Source: Methanococcoides alaskense (lineage in GTDB: Archaea > Halobacteriota > Methanosarcinia > Methanosarcinales > Methanosarcinaceae). Taken from it: 64,000 nt of DNA. Below, one piece after another: positions 1-7,245 of the stretch (positions are counted from its first letter, which is position 1; every line of letters starts with the position of its first letter). The DNA is taken from the NCBI RefSeq assembly GCF_031454185.1, contig NZ_JAVDQI010000002.1:248001-312000 (forward strand). Reading direction: 5' to 3'. Made by a program: the position numbers and the translations under genes. The notes beneath the pieces were generated by a model. The model saw only the letters and a list, made by a program, of their open reading frames with translations, had not been told where the DNA came from and did not search any database.

Positions 1-700
1 ACAGCTTGCATCTGCTGAAGCGTTACCTCCTCTTGAGTTCAAAAAGATGAGTGAAGATACTGAAAATATGGTTCTTGATGCCAGGTGCTATGAAGCATTT
101 GGTGGCCGACATGTTCCGGGTGCATACAGTATTGATATTAACAGCAATTTTGCAACATTTTCGGGCTGGCTTTTGCCTGAGGACAGGACCATTATGTTGG
201 TGGTTGATTCTCCGGATCAGGTTCGCAAAGCATCCCTGTGGCTTCACAGGGTAGGACTTGACAGGATTGGATATTTCCTCGAAGGTGGAATGGCCGCATG
301 GTCCCTGGCAGGCCTTTCGACACAACATGTTTGCCAGCTTTCAGCTGAAGAGCTCCATGATCTTCTCTCCAGTGGTGAAGAACTGGTACTGATAGATGTA
401 AGGTCGGAAGCAGAACACCGGGAAGGTCATATACAGAACTCCATCAATATCCCTGTTCCTGAACTGCGGAATTCCCACAAAAACCTTGATCCCGATACAA
501 AGACCGTTGTTATCTGTGGAAGTGGGCAGCGTTCAAGTATGGGTGCCAGTATCTTACAGCAGAATGGATTTAGTGATGTCTACAATGTAGCTGGTGGAAT
601 GACCGGTTATAATGCTGCAGGTTATGGTCCTGAATGTATTATGTGTTCCCTCCCCTGGGCAGTTTCAGGTGATCGGGATAAAATAAATAAAATAAAATAA
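1..700 (+). CDS. Rhodanese-repeat sulfurtransferase, C-terminal part (5' end outside window)
   Basis: The reading frame is open from base 2, so the gene begins before the window. Two rhodanese-like domains are visible. The first (around VLDARCYEAFGGRHVPGA) has no catalytic cysteine. The second has the loop CGSGQRSS, with the Cys that would carry persulfide sulfur. Tandem rhodanese domains of this kind are often fused behind a metallo-beta-lactamase domain (persulfide dioxygenase-like proteins); whether that holds here cannot be seen. It ends at TAA and faces the leftward NifX-like gene tail to tail with 5 bases between them. Confidence 0.8.
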   Translation, partial: QLASAEALPPLEFKKMSEDTENMVLDARCYEAFGGRHVPGAYSIDINSNFATFSGWLLPEDRTIMLVVDSPDQVRKASLWLHRVGLDRIGYFLEGGMAAWSLAGLSTQHVCQLSAEELHDLLSSGEELVLIDVRSEAEHREGHIQNSINIPVPELRNSHKNLDPDTKTVVICGSGQRSSMGASILQQNGFSDVYNVAGGMTGYNAAGYGPECIMCSLPWAVSGDRDKINKIK

Positions 701-705
701 AAAAG

Positions 706-1086
706 TCACAATTGATGCTTTGTAAGTCCAAGGCCACGTTCCTTTTCAAGATTTATGGTCTTTGGCTTGTAGAGCTTTCCCGCTTTCCACGAAGTGATGG
801 CCTCTTTCACAGTTTCATCAGCACCCACGAATATCTCTATCCCGTTCTTGTCAAGAAGGTCAACGATCTTCTGTCCGACACCTGAACAGAGGACAATATC
901 CACTCCTGCATCTTTTAGCAGTTCGGGAGGTATGCCTTTTCCACCCATATGCACACTTGTATTCTTGATTATCTCGACAGTTTCGGTCTCTGTATCATAT
1001 ATGGTATATGTAGGAGCTTTTCCAAAATGAAGTTCAACGTAGTCCTCTAATCCCCCGGTCTCTGAAGATGGTATGGCAACTTTCAT
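706..1086 (-). CDS. NifX/NifB-family (dinitrogenase cofactor biosynthesis-like) protein
   Basis: A 126-residue protein starting MKVAIPSSETGGLEDYV, followed by HFGKAPTYTIYD. This is the single-domain fold of the NifX/NafY/NifB C-terminal family, whose characterised members bind Fe-S or FeMo-cofactor precursors. No nitrogenase genes are visible here, so a nitrogenase role is not implied. Related copies lie at 4144-4524 and 4542-4928, all on the minus strand. A gap of 82 bases separates it from the metallo-hydrolase gene, so it may be the last gene of the same transcript or have its own promoter. Confidence 0.82.
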   Translation of the reverse strand: MKVAIPSSETGGLEDYVELHFGKAPTYTIYDTETETVEIIKNTSVHMGGKGIPPELLKDAGVDIVLCSGVGQKIVDLLDKNGIEIFVGADETVKEAITSWKAGKLYKPKTINLEKERGLGLTKHQL

Positions 1087-1168
1087 ATTTTCAACTCTTC
1101 ATATCAATATGGAAAACCTAATTGATATACCTCACCACTGCTCCGCTTCTTTAATATATAGGCATCAT

Positions 1169-1825
1169 TCAGATGGTTATACGATAACCTGCTTCAATAT
1201 GAACATAACTTTTCTTATACTTTTCTTTAATGGCATCAATGTTCGATGTGCAGTGTCCTGCACCTATGAGTTCGAGATCCTGCATCGCTTCAATATCCTG
1301 GCAGTCGTGTAATCCTCCGATGATGCCACGAACATTTCCAATTGAAGATGCAACCTCTATTATCGCTGGTAAGCCGGGATGCGCACAGCCGCTTATGATA
1401 TAGACGCCTTTGTCAGTATCCAGCAATAGTGCCTGTTCCTTGATACTGTCTCCAAGTTCGCCGGTGGAATATACTCCTTCTGCGATCTTGCACATTCCGT
1501 TTATCTCATTGAGTTTTGCACGCTTTTGTATCTCGTTCTTGAGCTTTTTAGAGAACGATGCCAATGCGTATACTTCTATATTGGGATTCGCATTCAGAAC
1601 GGTTGGTAATCCTCCGATATGGTCCCAATGCTGATGAGATAATAGCAGAATATCGTATTCTTTTATATCAATTCCAAGAGCTGCCATGTTCTCTAACAAA
1701 AGCCCGCCATCCCAGCCGGTATCGAACAAGATCTTCTGTTCATCGGTCTCGATGGAACAGGAAAATCCCCAGCCTTTTCCCAATCCTCTTCCGGCATTGT
1801 TGTCATAGACAACAGTTATCTCCAT
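1169..1825 (-). CDS. Metallo-beta-lactamase-fold hydrolase
   Basis: 218 residues with the dinuclear metal motif SHQHWDHIGG near residue 85, an N-terminal ILFDTGWDGGLLLEN and a later SGCAHPG. This pattern matches archaeal MBL proteins often labelled 7,8-dihydropterin-6-yl-methyl-4-(beta-D-ribofuranosyl)aminobenzene-phosphate synthase; the true substrate cannot be told. Its ATG overlaps the stop of the upstream DUF1847 gene by one base (TAATG), which indicates translational coupling in the NifX/MinD operon. Confidence 0.8.
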   Translation of the reverse strand: MEITVVYDNNAGRGLGKGWGFSCSIETDEQKILFDTGWDGGLLLENMAALGIDIKEYDILLLSHQHWDHIGGLPTVLNANPNIEVYALASFSKKLKNEIQKRAKLNEINGMCKIAEGVYSTGELGDSIKEQALLLDTDKGVYIISGCAHPGLPAIIEVASSIGNVRGIIGGLHDCQDIEAMQDLELIGAGHCTSNIDAIKEKYKKSYVHIEAGYRITI

Positions 1826-2400
1826 TATTGCTTCCCCATTTTAAACACGTTCTTCATATAATAGTTTGAATAAAGGGCTCCTGCGGGGTTGTGTGCAAGT
1901 ACCCTGTCCTTGACGATGAATGTTGTAACAGGTGCTTCACTGTACTTGTTGAAAAGTATGTCGTGACCAAGACACAGGCCAATTATGATGTTCAGTTGTG
2001 TCCCTGCACGGTTCAGCACATTTGCCTGGGCTATAGGGTTGCAGGCTATCTCTATGCTTTCTTCCCGTATCTTATCCAGATCATAGGTATCTTTCTCCAC
2101 ACCACAGACCTTACAACAAACAGATTCCACTGTAAGATGTTTCTCCATTATCTCACAGAATGACTTAGCTTCCTTTTCAAGACCTATACAAAAAGCAACT
2201 CCGATTTTTTCATATCCAAGTTCTTTTGTAAAAAGGAGGATCTCTTCAAGCCTTGTTTTCTGCATGTAGTATTTTGCTTCTATTCCTGAAGCAACTTTCA
2301 TGATCTCCAAGTCTTCGTTTTCATAATCTGCAAGAATGTCCCTGGGGGCGCAATTCTTTCCCTGGTAACAATCCTTACTGTCACAATCAGCACATTTCAT
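1825..2400 (-). CDS. DUF1847 family cysteine-rich protein
   Basis: 191 residues starting MKCADCDSKDCYQGKNC, with four N-terminal Cys able to bind a metal or Fe-S cluster, and further Cys at CCKVCGVEK and CNPIAQ. The order of conserved segments resembles DUF1847, a family of unknown function found in methanogens and anaerobic bacteria. Coupled to the MBL gene downstream (one-base overlap) and four bases from the MinD-type ATPase upstream. The context suggests a part in metal or sulfur cofactor handling; that is inference. Confidence 0.75.
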   Translation of the reverse strand: MKCADCDSKDCYQGKNCAPRDILADYENEDLEIMKVASGIEAKYYMQKTRLEEILLFTKELGYEKIGVAFCIGLEKEAKSFCEIMEKHLTVESVCCKVCGVEKDTYDLDKIREESIEIACNPIAQANVLNRAGTQLNIIIGLCLGHDILFNKYSEAPVTTFIVKDRVLAHNPAGALYSNYYMKNVFKMGKQ

Positions 2401-2404
2401 TTTA

Positions 2405-3295
2405 TCATCTCGTTGGAAGCAGTGTTACTTCTTTCTGATCAAGCTCTGAAACGACACGTTCCCATAATGCTTTGACCCCTTCTGAAAGAACATTCTTCCT
2501 GTATTCAACAACGGTTGTCTCTTCCCTCATTGCCATATTGGGTGATGGGTCATAAGGAAGCTTTCCTACAACCTCTACCCCTCTTTCATTACAGAACTCT
2601 TCTATTTTCCCTGCGTTCTTCTCATTGATATCATACTTGTTGATGCAGACAATGGAAGGAATGTCGAAGTGTTCTGTAACCTGCAAGACCCTTTCGAGAT
2701 CATGCATTCCCGATAAGCTGGGTTCGGTCACGATCAATGCAAGGTCTGCTCCTGTTATCGTTGCAAGTACAGGGCAACCTGTACCCGGCGGACCGTCCGT
2801 TATTATAAGTTCGGCTTTATTTTCCAGTGCTATCGAACGTGTACGTTCTTTGACAGCACTTACAAGTTTTCCGCTTGCTTCTTCCCCGATCTCCAGTTCT
2901 GCGTGGACCATTGTTCCATGGTCAGTGATGGATGAATGAACATCGCCTGATCGGCTTTTGATCATATTTATAGCACTGGAGTTGCAAACATATTCACATA
3001 CTCCGCAGCCTTCACATTTATGTTGATTTACGATCAGGTCATCATCGATAGCATTAAATTTGCAGGCAGTTTGACATCTGTAACATTTGATACATCTGTC
3101 AAGGCATATTTCTGCTTTATCCATGCCATAGAAAGGGTTCGTTTCTACAATCCTTGGTCTTAGAACAAGATGAAGGTTCGGTGCATCGACATCACAGTCA
3201 GCTATCACTGCATTTTGTGCCATTGCTGCAAATGAAGCTGTTATTGTGGTTTTACCGGTTCCACCTTTTCCACTGATAACTACGAGTTCCTTCAT
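2405..3295 (-). CDS. MinD/ParA-type P-loop ATPase with inserted two-cluster ferredoxin domain
   Basis: 296 residues. The N-terminal deviant Walker A is SGKGGTGKTT, as in MinD/Mrp ATPases. Residues about 60-110 form a ferredoxin insert with CLDRCIKCYRCQTAC and CEGCGVCEYVC, predicting two [4Fe-4S] clusters. Switch motif DGPPGTGCPV lies near residue 165. Such ATPases commonly sit beside NifX-like genes and are thought to handle Fe-S or metal cofactors. The start overlaps the end of the paralogous gene upstream by four bases (ATGA), so the two are translated together and may form a heterodimer. Confidence 0.85.
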   Translation of the reverse strand: MKELVVISGKGGTGKTTITASFAAMAQNAVIADCDVDAPNLHLVLRPRIVETNPFYGMDKAEICLDRCIKCYRCQTACKFNAIDDDLIVNQHKCEGCGVCEYVCNSSAINMIKSRSGDVHSSITDHGTMVHAELEIGEEASGKLVSAVKERTRSIALENKAELIITDGPPGTGCPVLATITGADLALIVTEPSLSGMHDLERVLQVTEHFDIPSIVCINKYDINEKNAGKIEEFCNERGVEVVGKLPYDPSPNMAMREETTVVEYRKNVLSEGVKALWERVVSELDQKEVTLLPTR

Positions 3296-4137
3296 GCCAG
3301 CTCCTTTTTGTTGACTATTCTCTCAAATAAATTAGTGAATCTTTCTTTCCACTCAGGCATTTCCTCGACAAAGGGAATTCCATCTGAATATAGTTCTGCA
3401 ATGCGTTTATTGAGGGGTATTCTCATTAGGACCTCAATGTTTTCCTGATTGCAATATTCATCTATGATACAATTTTCTTGTTCACTTCGGTTTATGATGA
3501 CTCCGAATGGTATATTCATAATTTTTACCATTTTCACTGCAAGTTTCAGGTCATGTAATCCAAATGGAGTTGGTTCTGTTACGAGTATACAGTGATCCGT
3601 ATCTTCTAATGTGGTCATAACAGGGCACCCAGTTCCAGGTGGGGAATCGATTATTGTTGGAATTCCCGGTTCAATGCTTCTCTTTAGTTCAGTTATGACC
3701 GGGGATGCCATGCTTTCTCCAATATTTAGTACTCCTTCATAGAGCATGGGGTGATCTTTCTTATTGGAGGATCTGTTGATGATGCCTGTAATCTTTTCCT
3801 TTCCGGAAATGGCATTTTCCGGGCAAGCTAGAATACACCCTCCACAGCTGTGGCAGAGAGTTGGGAACAGAAGCACTTTTTCTGGTAGTGTCGCAATTGC
3901 ATTGAAACGGCACATTTCGGAACATTTTCCGCAGTGTGTGCAAAGTTCTTCATCTATATTCGGAGCAGTGATAATTGATTCAGCGATGTGCTCCAACTCT
4001 TTGTTCAAAAATAGATTGCAATTAGGTTCTTCGACATCGCAGTCGATCAGCTGTGCATCAGGTATTGAAAGTGCAAGGTTTACGGCAACGGTGGTTTTAC
4101 CGGTGCCGCCTTTTCCACTTGCGATAGCTATTTTCAT
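3292..4137 (-). CDS. MinD/ParA-type P-loop ATPase with inserted ferredoxin domain (paralog)
   Basis: 281 residues, MKIAIASGKGGTGKTTVAVN at the start. The ferredoxin insert carries CTHCGKCSEMC and CHSCGGCILAC, again two [4Fe-4S] sites. The switch region is DSPPGTGCPV. It is a diverged paralog of the gene at 2405-3295 and overlaps it by four bases. Six bases separate it from the NifX-like gene with the His-rich tail. A redox-gated cofactor carrier or inserter is plausible, but no substrate is shown by the sequence. Confidence 0.85.
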   Translation of the reverse strand: MKIAIASGKGGTGKTTVAVNLALSIPDAQLIDCDVEEPNCNLFLNKELEHIAESIITAPNIDEELCTHCGKCSEMCRFNAIATLPEKVLLFPTLCHSCGGCILACPENAISGKEKITGIINRSSNKKDHPMLYEGVLNIGESMASPVITELKRSIEPGIPTIIDSPPGTGCPVMTTLEDTDHCILVTEPTPFGLHDLKLAVKMVKIMNIPFGVIINRSEQENCIIDEYCNQENIEVLMRIPLNKRIAELYSDGIPFVEEMPEWKERFTNLFERIVNKKELA

Positions 4138-4143
4138 ACTATT

Positions 4144-4524
4144 TCAGTGTTGGTGATGGTCTTCGTCATGTCCATGACCCTGACAGACATTTTCGCTGGT
4201 CGGGCTGACAAGATTTCCTTCTTTCCAGTCATTGATGGCTGTCTCCACAGTTCCCTGTGCACCGACAAAAACATCGATCCCATATTCGCAGAACATGTTC
4301 ACGGCCTTTTGTCCAAGACCTCCGCAAAGCATTATGTTCACGCCTGCTTTTGAGAGAAGTTCTGGTGGTAATCCTACACCACCATTATGCTCGCTTGTGT
4401 TCTCTAATATCTCTACTGAGTTATTTTCGATATCCAGTACTGTATATGTCGGAACCATTCCGAAGTGCTGACCTACGAGATCTTCTAATCCGCCATTATT
4501 TGCTGAAGGTACACATACTTTCAT
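4144..4524 (-). CDS. NifX/NifB-family protein with histidine-rich tail
   Basis: 126 residues starting MKVCVPSANNGGLEDLV, with QHFGMVPTYTVLD and the family segment NIMLCGGLGQKAV. It resembles the protein at 706-1086 closely. The C-terminus CQGHGHDEDHHQH is rich in His and acidic residues and could bind a transition metal; the other two NifX copies lack it. Located directly upstream of the two ferredoxin-ATPases in one leftward operon. Confidence 0.82.
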   Translation of the reverse strand: MKVCVPSANNGGLEDLVGQHFGMVPTYTVLDIENNSVEILENTSEHNGGVGLPPELLSKAGVNIMLCGGLGQKAVNMFCEYGIDVFVGAQGTVETAINDWKEGNLVSPTSENVCQGHGHDEDHHQH

Positions 4525-4541
4525 TTTAATTACCTCTTATT

Positions 4542-4928
4542 TTATTTTGGTCCGGGAAGTTCCGGTCTTGATCCTGTGTGAGCAGAAGTGGTGGCATCTT
4601 CAATAAGATCCAGCTGTCCTTGCCTATATTGTGAAACCGTTTCCTCAACTGCGCCATTAATGCCTGTAAATACTTTGATCCCGGCTGCATTTAGCACTGA
4701 TAATGCGTTTGGTCCCATATTTCCTGTGAGAAGGGCATCAATGCCAAGGGTGGTCAATGCCTGTGCAGCCTTTATGCCTGCACCCCCATCTGCTAAGGGT
4801 CCCGGGTTCTCAAGAGCTTCAAAGGTCATGGTATCATCATCTACAATGACAAAATAAGGACATCTGCCAAAACGAGGGTCACACTGGCTGAAAAGGTCAG
4901 TTCCTCTGGATGTTATGCATATTTTGAT
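4542..4928 (-). CDS. NifX/NifB-family protein, first gene of the operon, non-ATG start
   Basis: The first ATG in the frame (4829) would give only 95 residues and lose the family N-terminus. The frame is open upstream and encodes KICITSRGTDLFSQCDP and RFGRCPYFVIVDDD, exactly the expected start of this family, back to a TGA at 4935-4937. No ATG, GTG or TTG lies in this stretch. The best start is ATC at 4926-4928 (giving MKICITS), about six bases after a GGTGAG Shine-Dalgarno; ATT at 4929-4931 is the alternative. Either is a very rare initiation codon; sequencing error or a decayed gene are the other explanations. The downstream frame is intact. Confidence 0.7.
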   Translation of the reverse strand: MKICITSRGTDLFSQCDPRFGRCPYFVIVDDDTMTFEALENPGPLADGGAGIKAAQALTTLGIDALLTGNMGPNALSVLNAAGIKVFTGINGAVEETVSQYRQGQLDLIEDATTSAHTGSRPELPGPK

Positions 4929-5010
4929 AATTTCTCACCACTTTTATCCTAATGTATTATGCACATAAGTGAGAAATTATTTAATCTTATTGGAAAACAC
5001 TTATATATTA
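4927..5010. promoter_or_regulatory. Divergent promoter with 12-bp inverted repeat over the NifX start
   Basis: A TATA-like core TTATATATTA lies at 5001-5010 and could serve the rightward uppP gene (start near 5030). Read on the minus strand it could place the leftward start near 4980. ATAATTTCTCAC (4927-4938) and GTGAGAAATTAT (4969-4980) are perfect inverted repeats with a 30-base spacer. In the leftward RNA the 3' arm contains most of the Shine-Dalgarno and the start codon of the NifX-like gene. The positions are seen; promoter use and RNA folding are inferred. Confidence 0.5.
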
Positions 5011-5088
5011 ATTCTCAATGGGCACAAAAAACTCTTCTTTTTTCAAACAGCGGATATTATTTATACAGATGAAGTATGTTTACTTCTC

Positions 5089-5886
5089 ATGTTATCCCTC
5101 TCCGAAGCTATCATACTTGGCATTGTACAGGGTCTGGCAGAATGGCTTCCAATAAGTAGTGAAGGCATGACCTCGCTTGTTATGGTCACTTTCTTTGACC
5201 GTTCCCTTTCTGAAGCCATTCCTATCTCTATCTGGCTTCATCTGGGAACATTGCTTGCAGCCACTGTTTATTTCAGAGATGATGTGAAAAAGCTCCTTTC
5301 CGGAATACCTGATTATGTTCGTAGCTTCTCTAAAAAAGAGCCTCATGACCCTATCATCAGTTTTCTCCTTATCTCCACGATACTGACGGGGATCGTGGGA
5401 CTTCCTTTGTTATTGTTCGTCACCGACAAGGCTGAGATGTCCGGTGGCTCTGCAACAGCTGTGATCGGTATAATGTTGATATTTACGGGTCTTCTACAGA
5501 GGACGATCTCAAAGGACGTATCCCTTGCCAGAATTCCTGGTATGTCCGATTCTCTTGTCGCGGGGATTTCACAGGGATTTGCAGCAATACCTGGGATCAG
5601 TAGATCGGGTGTCACGATGTCCGCACTATTGCTGCGTAAATTCGATGCTGCGGATGCCATAAGGTTGAGCTTTCTCATGAGCATCCCTGCTGTCCTTGTG
5701 GCAGAGATAGGAGTTGGACTGATGGATATGGTAGAACTGGATGTCTACTCTTTTGTAGCTCTGTTCTTCGCTTTTGCTTTCGGTCTGGTCACCATCGACC
5801 TTTTCCTGAAAGTTGCGAAGAAAGTAGATTTCTCTTATTTTTGCATCGGGCTTGGTATTCTAAGTGTTCTGGCCATGTTCCTTTAA
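5089..5886 (+). CDS. uppP: UppP-family polyprenyl-diphosphate phosphatase
   Basis: 265 residues from the ATG giving MLSLSEAIILGIVQGLAEWLP; longer in-frame starts upstream would add sequence absent from the family. Conserved UppP features are GIVQGLAEWLPISSEG near the start and GISRSGVTMSALLLRKF near residue 170, with about eight hydrophobic membrane segments. In bacteria this enzyme dephosphorylates undecaprenyl diphosphate. In archaea it probably acts on a dolichyl-type polyprenyl diphosphate used for surface glycans. It is divergent from the NifX operon and convergent with mtbA. Confidence 0.85.
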   Translation: MLSLSEAIILGIVQGLAEWLPISSEGMTSLVMVTFFDRSLSEAIPISIWLHLGTLLAATVYFRDDVKKLLSGIPDYVRSFSKKEPHDPIISFLLISTILTGIVGLPLLLFVTDKAEMSGGSATAVIGIMLIFTGLLQRTISKDVSLARIPGMSDSLVAGISQGFAAIPGISRSGVTMSALLLRKFDAADAIRLSFLMSIPAVLVAEIGVGLMDMVELDVYSFVALFFAFAFGLVTIDLFLKVAKKVDFSYFCIGLGILSVLAMFL

Positions 5887-5934
5887 TGCCGGCCTTCCAA
5901 AAGCAAAGCTCAGGGTTAAACAAGTTTTGACCGT

Positions 5935-5979
5935 CTAAAAAAAGAAAGAAAAGAAAAAGAATTGGACTTATTAAGTCCA
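5935..5979 (-). terminator. Hairpin plus T-tract terminator of mtbA
   Basis: TGGACTT (5963-5969) pairs with AAGTCCA (5973-5979) over a three-base loop. On the minus strand it is followed by a long pyrimidine/T-rich stretch. It lies about 30 bases past the mtbA stop. Confidence 0.6.
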
Positions 5980-6007
5980 CTTCTCTACTTTTCAGAATAT
6001 GATATGA

Positions 6008-7042
6008 TTAGTATTTGTAGCTCTTTGCGACTTCGACCATTGCACGAAGGTGTGCGGTTGGGGTCTGGCTTACAATACCACATCCAGGTGCGAGAAGTCC
6101 CTTGCCGTCGAGTTCCTTAAGTACTCTCTTGGACTCTGCTGTGACTGTCTCAACATCTGTGTTCCAGAGACAGTTTACTGGGTCGAGGTTACCGACAATG
6201 AGTGTTTTCTCTACCTTTGATACAGCGGTTGCAGCGTTTACGTTCTGGTCAACACTGATCGCGTCTATGCCTGCGAGCTCCATGATAGCAAGACCTTCGG
6301 TTGTGTCGCCACAGACGTGGAGAACTACAGGAACATTGCGTGCGTGCATTGCTTCAACGAGCTTTGCATGGAATGGTACAACGAATTTCTTGTAGAATTC
6401 GCCGCCAATGAGTGAGTAGCTTGCTGTTGGGTCGATGATGGACAATGTGTCTGCACCGTTGTCGACCTGTGCATTTGCGTATGCGATTCCGAACTCGGTT
6501 GTGAACTCCATGATCGCAAGACCGTACTCTTCCTTTGTCATGATGTCCATGAACCAGGAGTCGCCGGTGATGTGCTGTGCAAGGGAGAAAGGACCGATCA
6601 TACTGCCGATGATTGGAAGTTCAGCTCCATATTTCTCAGCGACGATCTTGATGGACTCGAGGATAATTGAGGTTCTCTTTGATGAATCATTGATGTCATA
6701 GCCTTCGAATTGCTTGAGGTCATCAAGGCTGTTTACAACGTGGTTGATGACGGATGGCTGCTGTACCTTTGTACCTTCCTTGATGCCACAGCCGAAGAAC
6801 TCAGCTTCTGCGGTGATGTCGAATGGAACGCGGATAGCTTCGAATCCGATTTCGGTGTGTGCAGCTGCTGCGAGTCCTGCAAGCATCTTTGCATCGTAGT
6901 TTGCTTCTGGCCAGAATATGCCGGATGCTTCCATCAGGTCTACGGTACCGGTCTGTGTAACACAGACAGCTGGCATCCTGTCAACTTTCTCGGTCTGATT
7001 AAGTACAGCTGCTAATCTTGTCTTTGGTGTGTATTCAGTCAT
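6008..7042 (-). CDS. mtbA: Methylcobamide:coenzyme M methyltransferase, probably methylamine-specific (MtbA)
   Basis: 344 residues of the uroporphyrinogen-decarboxylase-fold MtaA/MtbA family. These zinc enzymes move the methyl group from a methylated corrinoid protein to coenzyme M, the last step before methyl-CoM reductase. The zinc ligands fit HVCGDT (near residue 240) and APGCGI (near 317), the His-X-Cys...Cys pattern. MtbA serves methylamine pathways and MtaA methanol. Position next to the pyl cassette, which exists to make methylamine methyltransferases, favours MtbA; the sequence alone does not exclude MtaA. It has its own promoter and terminator. Confidence 0.82.
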   Translation of the reverse strand: MTEYTPKTRLAAVLNQTEKVDRMPAVCVTQTGTVDLMEASGIFWPEANYDAKMLAGLAAAAHTEIGFEAIRVPFDITAEAEFFGCGIKEGTKVQQPSVINHVVNSLDDLKQFEGYDINDSSKRTSIILESIKIVAEKYGAELPIIGSMIGPFSLAQHITGDSWFMDIMTKEEYGLAIMEFTTEFGIAYANAQVDNGADTLSIIDPTASYSLIGGEFYKKFVVPFHAKLVEAMHARNVPVVLHVCGDTTEGLAIMELAGIDAISVDQNVNAATAVSKVEKTLIVGNLDPVNCLWNTDVETVTAESKRVLKELDGKGLLAPGCGIVSQTPTAHLRAMVEVAKSYKY

Positions 7043-7103
7043 TTAAATTCTCCTATATATCAATCCTTTATAATCACTAAAAAGGTAATTACGCTATGTA
7101 CTT

Positions 7104-7122
7104 AGCATATATATACCTTTTT
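7104..7122 (-). promoter_or_regulatory. mtbA promoter (TATA box)
   Basis: On the minus strand this reads AAAAAGGTATATATATGCT, with a purine-rich BRE-like start and an ideal TATA box. Transcription would begin near 7085 and give a leader of about 43 nt before the mtbA ATG. Confidence 0.65.
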
Positions 7123-7135
7123 ATTTGGGAAAAAC

Positions 7136-7206
7136 GCTTGCAATAGTCGCATTAGACAAGTTTTGTGGTTTTGTCATGTCAACGTTTCTTTGAATTTTTT
7201 GCAAGC
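7136..7206. repeat. Inverted repeat GCTTGCAA / TTGCAAGC between pylD and mtbA
   Basis: GCTTGCAA (7136-7143) and TTGCAAGC (7199-7206) are perfect 8-bp inverted repeats. They lie in the 203-base gap between the pylD stop and mtbA. On the minus strand the second arm runs into a T-run, so this could be a large-loop terminator of the pyl transcript. A regulatory site is the alternative. Confidence 0.35.
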
Positions 7207-7245
7207 TTTCTTCCTGTTTGTGAACGTGAAATATTCTTCTCTTTT

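Noticed and set aside
4542..4829. A 95-residue NifX-like protein starting at the ATG at 4829
   Set aside because: It would lose the conserved family N-terminus that is encoded in frame just upstream behind a Shine-Dalgarno.
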